Of a stretch of 64,000 nt of DNA, positions 1-6,261 are shown piece by piece. The translations under genes were made by a program, and so were the position numbers. The stretch comes from Streptomyces finlayi (GTDB lineage Bacteria; Actinomycetota; Actinomycetes; Streptomycetales; Streptomycetaceae): positions 4,960,001 to 5,024,000 of the forward strand of contig NZ_CP045702.1 in the NCBI RefSeq assembly GCF_014216315.1. Reading direction: 5' to 3'. The first letter of the stretch is position 1, and the number at the start of each line of letters is the position of its first letter. A model generated the notes under the pieces. The model did not search any database. It saw nothing but the letters and a program-made list of their open reading frames with translations, and was not told the DNA's origin.

Positions 1-1122
1 CGCCGAGAAGCTGAAGCCGTCCTTCACCCCGAGCGCCCACGTCACCGCCATCGAGACACCGGTGAGCACCGCGTGGATCGCGTACAACAGGGGCGCCACG
101 AAGAGGAACGAGTACTCGATCGGCTCGGTGATGCCCGTCACGAACGACGTCAGACCCACCGAGACCATCAGACCGCCGACCGCCTTGCGCCGGTGCGGCT
201 TCGCGCAGTGGTAGATCGCCAGGGCCGCGGCCGGCAGGGCGAACATCATGATCGGGAAGAAGCCCGTGGTGAACTGGCCGGCCGTCGGGTCACCGGCCAG
301 GAACCGGTTGATGTCACCATGTACGACGGTGCCGTCGGGCTTGGTGAAGTCGCCGAACTGGAACCAGACGAACGTGTTGAGGAACTGGTGGAGGCCGAAC
401 ACCAGCAGCGCGCGGTTGGCGACACCGAAGATGCCGGATCCCAGCCAGTTCAGGTCCACCAGCCACTCGGAGAAGCTGATGAGACCGTCACCGACCGGCT
501 GCCACAGCCAGGCGCCGAGGCCCGCGAAGACCAGGCCGACGAACGCCATGATGATCGGGACGAGTCGGCGGCCGTTGAAGAAGCCCAGCCAGTCCACCAG
601 CTTGACGCGGTGGAACCGCTGCCAGAACCAGGCCGACGTCAGGCCCATCACGATGCCGCCGAACACCCCGGGATTCTGGTACGCGGCCGGTGTAACCGTG
701 GTGTCGTCGGCGACGCAGACACCCGCCCACATCCCCGCACCGCTGTACGTCGTAGCGCCCTCGCAGTCCACCGGGAACGCGCGCAGCACCGCGTAGTAGA
801 CGAGGAAGCCGGTCACCGCCGCGAGCGCCGTGGAGCCGTCCGACTTCTTCGCCATGCCGATGGCGACACCCACGCAGAACAGGAGCGGCAGACCGAGACC
901 TGAGTCGAGCAGCGCACCGCCCGCCGCCGCGAACACCTTGGCGACGTTCGTCCAGCCCAGGCCGTCGGCGCCGAAGACGTCCGGCTGGCCGAGCCGGTTG
1001 AGGATGCCCGCGGCCGGCAGCACCGCGATCGGCAACTGGAGGCTGCGGCCCATCTTCTGCAGGCCCTGGAAGAGGCCGCTCCACCACTTCCGTGTCGGCA
1101 CTGCTGCGCTGCTGGAGCTCAT
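1..1122 (-). CDS. nagE: PTS transporter EIIC, N-acetylglucosamine type (partial, runs off the window start)
   Basis: Membrane permease (EIIC) of the sugar phosphotransferase system, which moves N-acetylglucosamine inward while the partner EIIB phosphorylates it. The frame opens at an ATG at 1122 behind a GGGAGG-type ribosome site. It reads through many hydrophobic segments with the family's typical stretches ILNRLGQPD, TEPIEYSFLFVAP and the small-residue-rich channel region. About 374 residues are visible and the 3' end lies beyond base 1. It is divergent from the small EIIB gene, and a DasR palindrome lies in the shared promoter region. GlcNAc specificity is inferred from that operator and the EIIB partner. 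Streptomyces often carry two such paralogues, and I cannot tell which one this is. Confidence 0.9.
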   Translation of the reverse strand, partial: MSSSSAAVPTRKWWSGLFQGLQKMGRSLQLPIAVLPAAGILNRLGQPDVFGADGLGWTNVAKVFAAAGGALLDSGLGLPLLFCVGVAIGMAKKSDGSTALAAVTGFLVYYAVLRAFPVDCEGATTYSGAGMWAGVCVADDTTVTPAAYQNPGVFGGIVMGLTSAWFWQRFHRVKLVDWLGFFNGRRLVPIIMAFVGLVFAGLGAWLWQPVGDGLISFSEWLVDLNWLGSGIFGVANRALLVFGLHQFLNTFVWFQFGDFTKPDGTVVHGDINRFLAGDPTAGQFTTGFFPIMMFALPAAALAIYHCAKPHRRKAVGGLMVSVGLTSFVTGITEPIEYSFLFVAPLLYAIHAVLTGVSMAVTWALGVKDGFSFSA

Positions 1123-1164
1123 CGGCATCCTCCCGGAACACGCCTGGTTTGGCGGTTGTTGCAA

Positions 1165-1180
1165 ACTGGTGTAGACCAGT
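1165..1180. promoter_or_regulatory. dre operator for DasR
   Basis: The perfect 16-bp palindrome ACTGGTGTAGACCAGT matches the DasR responsive element (A/C-TGGTCTAGACCA type) except at the centre. It lies 43 bp upstream of the EIIC start and about 160 bp upstream of the EIIB start, so one site could control both. DasR is the GntR-family GlcNAc repressor of Streptomyces, released by amino-sugar phosphates. Confidence 0.88.
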
Positions 1181-1343
1181 CGCGGTACGGTGCGGAGTCC
1201 GTTCGGGCGGCAGGGCACCGGTGATCGTCATCTTTCGTGATCAGCCGGATACCCGCCTGCGAAGTTGGGCCAACCGTGCGTTACCGTGACGAAAAGGACC
1301 CATGGTGGGCCGCTCACAGCACGCAAAGACCAGGGAGTAGGAC

Positions 1344-1577
1344 ATGGCCAGCAAGGCTGAGAAGATCGTCGCCGGGCTCGGCGGTATCGAGAACATCGAC
1401 GAGATCGAAGGCTGCATCACCCGCCTCCGCACCGAAGTCCACGACGCCGGCAAGGTCGACGAAGCCGCTCTCAAGGCCGCCGGAGCCCACGGCGTCGTCA
1501 AGATGGGCACCGCCATCCAGGTCGTCATCGGCACCGACGCCGACCCCATCGCCGCAGACATCGAAGACATGATGTGA
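1344..1577 (+). CDS. nagF: PTS EIIB component, GlcNAc type
   Basis: A 77-residue cytoplasmic phosphocarrier that takes phosphate from EIIA and passes it to the sugar carried by the EIIC permease. The family signature GCITRLR is present, and Cys24 is the phosphorylated residue. The start ATG follows GGGAGTAGG. The full-length, single-domain form is typical of Streptomyces, where EIIB is not fused to EIIC. It is divergently transcribed from the EIIC gene across the DasR site. A GC-rich hairpin follows directly after the stop and probably ends the transcript. Confidence 0.93.
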   Translation: MASKAEKIVAGLGGIENIDEIEGCITRLRTEVHDAGKVDEAALKAAGAHGVVKMGTAIQVVIGTDADPIAADIEDMM

Positions 1578-1600
1578 CCCGCTGACACCGGCTCACCCCA

Positions 1601-1639
1601 CCGGCCGCCGCCCCCTGCCACCCAGGGAACGGCGGCCGG
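1601..1639 (+). terminator. Hairpin terminator after nagF
   Basis: Perfect 10-bp arms CCGGCCGCCG (1601-1610) and CGGCGGCCGG (1630-1639) enclose a 19-nt loop. The hairpin lies between the nagF stop and the rph start. There is no T-run, as is common for Streptomyces terminators. Confidence 0.6.
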
Positions 1640-1675
1640 TCCCGTACCCCCGGGCGCGCCCATTAGGCTGCCCCC

Positions 1676-2413
1676 ATGTCTCGCATCGACGGCCGCACCC
1701 CCGAACAGCTCCGTCCCGTCACCATCGAACGCGGATGGAGCAAGCACGCCGAAGGATCCGTACTCATCTCCTTCGGCGACACCAGAGTCTTCTGCACCGC
1801 CTCCGTCACCGAAGGCGTCCCGCGCTGGCGCAAGGGCAGCGGCGAAGGCTGGGTCACCGCCGAGTACTCGATGCTGCCCCGCTCCACCAACACCCGCGGC
1901 GACCGCGAATCCGTTCGCGGCAAGATCGGCGGACGCACCCACGAGATCAGCCGGCTCATCGGCCGTTCCCTGCGCGCGGTCATCGACTACAAGGCACTCG
2001 GCGAGAACACCATCGTCCTGGACTGCGACGTCCTCCAGGCCGACGGCGGCACCCGCACCGCGGCCATCACCGGTGCCTACGTCGCCCTCGCCGACGCCAT
2101 CGCCTGGGCCCAGACGAAGAAGATCATCAAGGCCGGCCGCAAGCCGCTGACCGGCACCGTCTCCGCCATCAGCGTCGGCATCGTCGACGGCACCCCCCTT
2201 CTCGACCTCTGCTACGAGGAGGACGTCCGCGCCGACACCGACATGAACGTCGTCTGTACGGGCGACGGCCGCTTCGTCGAGGTCCAGGGCACCGCCGAGG
2301 CCGAGCCCTTCGACCGCAAGGAGCTCAACGTGCTCCTCGACCTCGCCACCGCGGGCTGCGACAACCTCACCGCACTCCAGCTCGAAGCCCTCGCCCGCAC
2401 CCTCGGCGAGTAG
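1676..2413 (+). CDS. rph: Ribonuclease PH
   Basis: A phosphorolytic 3'-5' exoribonuclease that trims tRNA 3' ends using inorganic phosphate, working as a hexamer. The 245-residue protein begins MSRIDGR and carries the family blocks RGWSKHAEGSVL, EYSMLPRST, GRSLRAVID and DCDVLQADGG with the expected Asp and Arg residues. It is a normal full-length member. It is followed within about 100 bp by a lipoprotein gene and then rdgB, a common Streptomyces arrangement. Housekeeping function is not in doubt. Confidence 0.97.
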   Translation: MSRIDGRTPEQLRPVTIERGWSKHAEGSVLISFGDTRVFCTASVTEGVPRWRKGSGEGWVTAEYSMLPRSTNTRGDRESVRGKIGGRTHEISRLIGRSLRAVIDYKALGENTIVLDCDVLQADGGTRTAAITGAYVALADAIAWAQTKKIIKAGRKPLTGTVSAISVGIVDGTPLLDLCYEEDVRADTDMNVVCTGDGRFVEVQGTAEAEPFDRKELNVLLDLATAGCDNLTALQLEALARTLGE

Positions 2414-2515
2414 AGAAGCAACCAGAACCACACCGCACAGCGTCGTTACGGGCACGGGCGCACGGGTCGAACCGTGCGCCCGTCCACGTACCAACTCCCG
2501 GGGAGGGACCGCACC

Positions 2516-2911
2516 ATGGCCACACGCCACCACCGCCGCAACCGCATCGCACTCGCCGTCACGGCCACCTTGCTGACCCTCACTACCGCCGTGGGCTGCA
2601 GCGCCCTCGACAAGGCACTCGACTGCGTCCAGACCGCCGACGCGATAGCCACCAGCGTCGGCAAGCTGGAGAAGGCCGTCTCCACCGCCGCCGACGACCC
2701 GACGCAGGCCTCCGAAGCCCTCGACGAGATCGACAGGGAACTGAAGGACCTCGGCGACAAGACCGACAACGCCGACCTCAGCAAGGCCGTCGAGGACCTC
2801 AAGACCGGCGTCACCAACGTCCGCGGCTCCATCGAGTCCGGCGACGCCACCCCCGACATCAGCCCGGTCACCGACGCAGCCACCGAGATCGGCAAGGTCT
2901 GCACCCCGTAG
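2516..2911 (+). CDS. Small putative lipoprotein
   Basis: A 131-residue exported protein of unknown function. The ATG at 2516 is preceded by GGGAGGG; a GTG 42 bases upstream is in frame but has no ribosome site. The N-terminus is basic (RHHRRNR), then hydrophobic, and ends in a lipobox, TTAVGC, with the acylated Cys at residue 28. The mature part is acidic and helical, rich in Asp, Glu, Lys and Ala, with a second Cys in ALDCVQ and one near the C-terminus (KVCTP). These two could form a disulfide. It lies between rph and rdgB and may be co-transcribed with them. Confidence 0.8.
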   Translation: MATRHHRRNRIALAVTATLLTLTTAVGCSALDKALDCVQTADAIATSVGKLEKAVSTAADDPTQASEALDEIDRELKDLGDKTDNADLSKAVEDLKTGVTNVRGSIESGDATPDISPVTDAATEIGKVCTP

Positions 2912-2956
2912 GGCCCGGCCCCGCTCCGGCCGGCTCCATCCGGCGATAATCGAGGC

Positions 2957-3559
2957 ATGACGCGCCTCATCCTCGCCACCCGCAACGCCGGGAAGATCAC
3001 CGAACTCCACGCGATCCTCGCCGACGCAGGTCTCAGCCACGACCTCGTCGGCGCGGACGCGTACCCCGACATCCCCGACGTCAAGGAAACCGGCGTCACC
3101 TTCGCGGAGAACGCCCTCCTCAAGGCCCACACCCTCGCCCGCGCCACCGGCCACCCGGCCATCGCCGACGACTCCGGTCTCTGCGTCGACGTACTCGGCG
3201 GCGCCCCCGGCATCTTCTCCGCCCGCTGGGCCGGCGCCCACGGCGACGACAAGGCCAACCTGGACCTGCTCCTGGCCCAACTCGCCGACATCGACGACCC
3301 GCACCGCACGGCCTACTTCGCCTGCGCGGCAGCGCTCGCCCTCCCCGACGGCACGGAACGCGTGGTCGAAGGCCGCCTCCCGGGCACCCTGCGCCACACC
3401 CCGTCCGGCACGAACGGCTTCGGTTACGACCCGGTCCTCCAGCCGAACGGCGAATCGCGAACCTGCGCGGAACTGACGGCGGCGGAGAAGAACGCGATCA
3501 GCCACCGGGGCAAGGCGTTCCGGGCGCTGGTGCCGGTGGTGCGGGAGCTGGTGGGCTGA
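2957..3559 (+). CDS. rdgB: Non-canonical purine NTP pyrophosphatase (RdgB/HAM1)
   Basis: House-cleaning enzyme that hydrolyses dITP, XTP and ITP to monophosphates so that they are not built into DNA or RNA. The 200-residue protein has the family start LILATRNAGKITEL, the catalytic region ADDSGLCVDVLGGAPGIFSARWAG, and the C-terminal GTNGFGYDPV and SHRGKAF blocks. The start ATG follows a weak ribosome site. It is last in the rph-lipoprotein-rdgB cluster. Confidence 0.96.
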   Translation: MTRLILATRNAGKITELHAILADAGLSHDLVGADAYPDIPDVKETGVTFAENALLKAHTLARATGHPAIADDSGLCVDVLGGAPGIFSARWAGAHGDDKANLDLLLAQLADIDDPHRTAYFACAAALALPDGTERVVEGRLPGTLRHTPSGTNGFGYDPVLQPNGESRTCAELTAAEKNAISHRGKAFRALVPVVRELVG

Positions 3560-3626
3560 CGCCTTCTGGTACGCCACAGGCCCGGTTCATAAGGGCATGA
3601 GCCATGAGCCGGGCCTGTTCGTCAAG

Positions 3627-3710
3627 TGCGCGAGAAGGGACTCGAACCCTCACGCCGCTAGGGCACTGGTTCCTAAGACCAGCCTGTCTCACCAATTCCA
3701 GCACTCGCGC
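3627..3710 (-). tRNA. tRNA-Leu (anticodon UAG)
   Basis: An 84-nt class II tRNA read on the minus strand. The acceptor arms GCGCGAG and CTCGCGC pair fully, the anticodon stem CTGGT/ACCAG encloses the loop CTTAGGA (anticodon TAG), and the T-arm contains GGTTCGAGTCC. A long variable arm (GCCCTAGCGGCGT) fits leucine. No CCA is encoded. It reads the rare CUA leucine codon and is distinct from bldA, which reads UUA. Confidence 0.95.
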
Positions 3711-3750
3711 GCGCGTTGGCAGTCTACAAGGGGAGGGCGAGTACGCCAGG

Positions 3751-4262
3751 TCAGAACTTCGGGTCCGGGCTCTGCGCGTGGACCATTTCCGCCGCTTCCT
3801 CCGCCGTTTCCACCGACGGCGGGGAGCCCGCCAGGGGCTGGTTGGCTGTTTCCTTCATGCAGGCCACCGCGATCACGCCGACCAGGGCCGCCGCCATCGA
3901 GTAGTACGCGGGCATCAGGTCCGAGCCGGTCCAGCTGATCAGGCCCGTGATCACCAGCGGGGTCGTACCGCCGAAGATCGACGCGGAGATGTTGTAGCCG
4001 ACCGACAGGGAGCCGTAGCGGACGTTCGTCGGGAACAGGGCCGGGAGGGCGGCCGACATCGTGCCCAGCATGCAGACCAGGGACAGGAACAGGAAGCCGA
4101 GCATGCCGGTCATCAGGAGCGGCTTGCGGCCGAAGCGGTCGGAGAGCCTGATGTCGGTCCGGCGCAGCTTGGGGTTCTGGCGCTTCCTGATGGCGCGGAA
4201 GAGGGTGGGGTGGCGGTGACCGCTTCTCGGTCGGCCCCCTGATGGAGGTCGGAGGCCGCCAT
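3751..4262 (-). pseudogene. Decayed MFS transporter (ProP/metabolite:H+ symporter type), internal deletion
   Basis: A good start (ATG at 4262 behind GGAAAGGAA) opens a frame reading MAASDLHQGADREAV. The family-like coding sequence resumes in another frame as TLFRAIRKRQNPKLRRTDI, so there is an early frameshift. That tail is joined directly to RLSDRFGRKPLLMTG, the loop motif before helix 9 of MFS proteins, and the last helices follow to a stop at 3751. By comparison with intact members of 400-plus residues, roughly helices 1-8 are missing. The frame across the join is preserved. A functional carrier is very unlikely. Confidence 0.75.
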
Positions 4263-4417
4263 GGCCGGTTCCTTTCCTGGCAGGGCGCTTCCAGGACAGG
4301 CTTCTGTTCGGCCATGGCGGCCGCAAACCGGCTCACAGCCGGATTGGGACGTGGGTCACAGGGGTTCGACCTGCGGGGCGATCGGCGGGGCGATCGGCGG
4401 GTGGGTCCGTGGGCTCG

Positions 4418-4885
4418 TCAGATGCCGAGGTCCTTGATGATCTTGGCTACGTGGCCGGTCGCCTTCACGTTGTAGAAGGCGTGTTCCACCTCGCCCTGTT
4501 CGTCGACCACGATCGTGGACCGGATGACGCCCGTCACCACTTTGCCGTAGAGCTTCTTCTCGCCGAAGGCGCCGTACGCCTCCACGGTCTCCCTGGTGGG
4601 GTCGGCGACCAGGGTGACCTTGAGGTTCTCCTTCTCGCGGAACTTGGCGAGCTTCTCCGGCTTGTCGGGGGAGACGCCGATGACGTCGTATCCGGCGCCC
4701 GCCAGGAGGTCCAGGTTGTCGGTGAAGTCGCAGGCCTGCTTGGTGCATCCGGGGGTGAGGGCGGACGGGTAGAAGTAGACGATGACCTTGCGTCCCTTGT
4801 GGTCGGCGAGCGAGATCTCGTTGCCGTCGGCGTCGGGAAGGGTGAAGGCCGGGGCGGTGTCGCCGGGCTGGAGTCGCTCGCTCAT
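4418..4885 (-). CDS. bcp: Thioredoxin-dependent thiol peroxidase (BCP/PrxQ)
   Basis: A 155-residue peroxiredoxin that reduces hydrogen and organic peroxides with electrons from thioredoxin. The active-site block PSALTPGCTKQAC has the peroxidatic Cys47 and the resolving Cys52 five residues on, the pattern of the PrxQ/BCP class. The ATG at 4885 is preceded by GAGGAG. It is followed on the same strand by the decayed transporter and diverges from the DUF3618 gene. Confidence 0.95.
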   Translation of the reverse strand: MSERLQPGDTAPAFTLPDADGNEISLADHKGRKVIVYFYPSALTPGCTKQACDFTDNLDLLAGAGYDVIGVSPDKPEKLAKFREKENLKVTLVADPTRETVEAYGAFGEKKLYGKVVTGVIRSTIVVDEQGEVEHAFYNVKATGHVAKIIKDLGI

Positions 4886-5013
4886 GGTTCTCCTCAGTTG
4901 GCACATCTGGTGTTTGGGGCCGAGCTTAATAGGGGTGCCGCCGGGTGTCCGGGCGGTCGAGCTGACAGACTGTCGATGAAGGTTTACCGGACGACGACCA
5001 CGGAGGCGGCGCA

Positions 5014-5331
5014 GTGTCGGATGCCAGGACCCCTGCGCAGATCGAGGCGGACATCATCACCAGGCGTGAGCAGCTCGCCGTGGTGCTCGATGAGATCGGG
5101 GTGCGGGTGCACCCTAAGACGATCATGGGTGACGCGAAGGCCAAGGTGGCCGGGACGGTGGACCGGACGGCCGGGCGTGCGTTCGTCGCGGTGAACCGTT
5201 CGGTGTCGGACGTGAAGGCGAAATTCGTTTCGGAGGACGGTTCGCCCCGTCTGGAGCGGGTGATTCCGGCTGCGTTGGTGGTGGTCGGTGTGGTGGGTCT
5301 GCTGACCCTGTCGGTGCGTCGGAGGAAGTAG
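5014..5331 (+). CDS. DUF3618 domain membrane protein
   Basis: A 105-residue protein with the N-terminal DUF3618 pattern (ARTPAQIEADIITRREQLAVVLDEI), a helical basic middle, and one C-terminal membrane span (VIPAALVVVGVVGLLTLSV) closed by RRRK. Start is a GTG at 5014. Members are small actinobacterial membrane-anchored proteins of unknown role. A GroES-like gene follows 70 bp downstream. Confidence 0.85.
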   Translation: MSDARTPAQIEADIITRREQLAVVLDEIGVRVHPKTIMGDAKAKVAGTVDRTAGRAFVAVNRSVSDVKAKFVSEDGSPRLERVIPAALVVVGVVGLLTLSVRRRK

Positions 5332-5401
5332 GACGTGCCGGGGCGCCCCTCGTGGGCCCCTGGGGCGTGCGGTGCGGGTTCGAGCGGGTAGGTTTCGGCT
5401 C

Positions 5402-5743
5402 GTGAGCGACAACACCCACGACGACAAGCTGCCCATCCGGATGCTGCACGACCGCGTGCTGGTCCGGTCCGATTCGCCCGAGGGCGAGCGGCGGTCGGGC
5501 GGAGGCATTCTGATTCCGGCGACGGCCGCGGTCGGCCGGCGGCTGGCGTGGGCCGCGGTGGTGGCGGTCGGCCAGAACGTGCGGACGGTGGAGCCGGGGG
5601 ACCGGGTGCTGTACGACCCCGAGGACCGGGCCGAGGTGGAGGTGCGGGGCGTGGCGTACGTGCTGATGCGGGAGCGGGATCTCCACGCGGTGGCCGCGGA
5701 CCGTTTCGAAGGTTCGGTGGATTCGACCGGGCTGTATCTGTAG
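5402..5743 (+). CDS. GroES-like (Cpn10 fold) protein
   Basis: A 113-residue protein with the Cpn10 layout: LPIRMLHDRVLVR at the N-terminus, GGILIPATAAVGRRLAWAAVVAVG, the roof-like turn VEPGDRVLYDPED, and AYVLMRERDL near the end. GTG at 5402 is the likely start; a GTG 30 bases upstream is possible. It differs from canonical groES in the mobile loop (RRSGGGILIPATAAVG) and is not beside groEL, so it is probably a paralogue rather than the main cochaperonin. Confidence 0.85.
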   Translation: MSDNTHDDKLPIRMLHDRVLVRSDSPEGERRSGGGILIPATAAVGRRLAWAAVVAVGQNVRTVEPGDRVLYDPEDRAEVEVRGVAYVLMRERDLHAVAADRFEGSVDSTGLYL

Positions 5744-5770
5744 TTCGTCGGGTCGTGGTGACGGCTGAGG

Positions 5771-5811
5771 GAGCCCGGTGACTGGCGTCACCGGGCTCTT
5801 TGTCGTTTTTT
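5771..5811 (+). terminator. Rho-independent terminator
   Basis: A perfect 12-bp stem, GAGCCCGGTGAC / GTCACCGGGCTC (5771-5798), with a 4-nt loop, is followed by a T-rich tract with TTTTTT. It ends the GroES-like transcript and insulates the downstream riboswitch. Confidence 0.9.
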
Positions 5812-5826
5812 GCTACGGTGGTGGGA

Positions 5827-5869
5827 CCCCGACGAGACGCGCCGTACCGGGCTCCGCAAAGACGACGCA
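5827..5869 (+). promoter_or_regulatory. Guanidine-III riboswitch (mini-ykkC-III type)
   Basis: The leader of the SMR gene matches the compact guanidine-III consensus in order: CCCG, GACGAG, CGCGCCGTAC, CGGG, a short CAAAGACG joiner, then ACGC. CCCG (5828-5831) pairs with CGGG (5848-5851). GCGCCGT (5839-5845) can form the pseudoknot with ACGACGC (5862-5868) with one C-A mismatch. It ends about 25 nt before the ribosome site, so control is probably at translation. Guanidine-III aptamers are known in actinobacteria upstream of sugE/emrE-like guanidinium exporters, which is the gene found here. Confidence 0.85.
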
Positions 5870-5907
5870 CCGTGTTGTCCGCGTGTTTTCTCGTCGGAGG
5901 TGCCGTC

Positions 5908-6228
5908 ATGGCGTGGGTTCTGCTGGTTGTCGCCGGTCTGCTGGAAGTGGGCTGGTCGATCGGGATGAAGTTCACCGAGGGGTTCACCCGGCTGTGGCCG
6001 AGTGTGTTCACGGGCCTCGGGATCGTCGCGAGCATGGTGTTGCTGTCCCATGCGGCGAAGACGCTGCCGATCGGTACGGCGTACGGCGTGTGGGTGGGGA
6101 TCGGCGCGGCCGGTGCCGCGGTGGTCGGCATGGTGGCGCTGGGTGAGCCCGCGACGGCGGCCCGTATCTTCTTCGTGTGTCTGCTGCTGGTGGCGGTGGT
6201 GGGTCTGAAGGTGACCTCGGGTCACTGA
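5908..6228 (+). CDS. gdx: SMR-family guanidinium exporter (Gdx/SugE type)
   Basis: A 106-residue, four-helix inner-membrane antiporter. The conserved proton/substrate residue Glu13 lies in AGLLEVGWSIGMKF, and AKTLPIGTAYGVWVGIGAAG and the terminal helix pattern are those of the SugE/Gdx subfamily rather than the broad-range EmrE group. The ATG at 5908 follows TCGGAGG. The riboswitch-like leader argues that guanidinium is the physiological substrate. Confidence 0.92.
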   Translation: MAWVLLVVAGLLEVGWSIGMKFTEGFTRLWPSVFTGLGIVASMVLLSHAAKTLPIGTAYGVWVGIGAAGAAVVGMVALGEPATAARIFFVCLLLVAVVGLKVTSGH

Positions 6229-6261
6229 CGCACTCCCCTGGCCGGCTCCCGGCCCGGCCGG

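Noticed and set aside
1241..3577. 778-codon minus-strand frame opposite rph and rdgB
   Set aside because: Antisense shadow of two well-supported genes, with biased composition and no domain.
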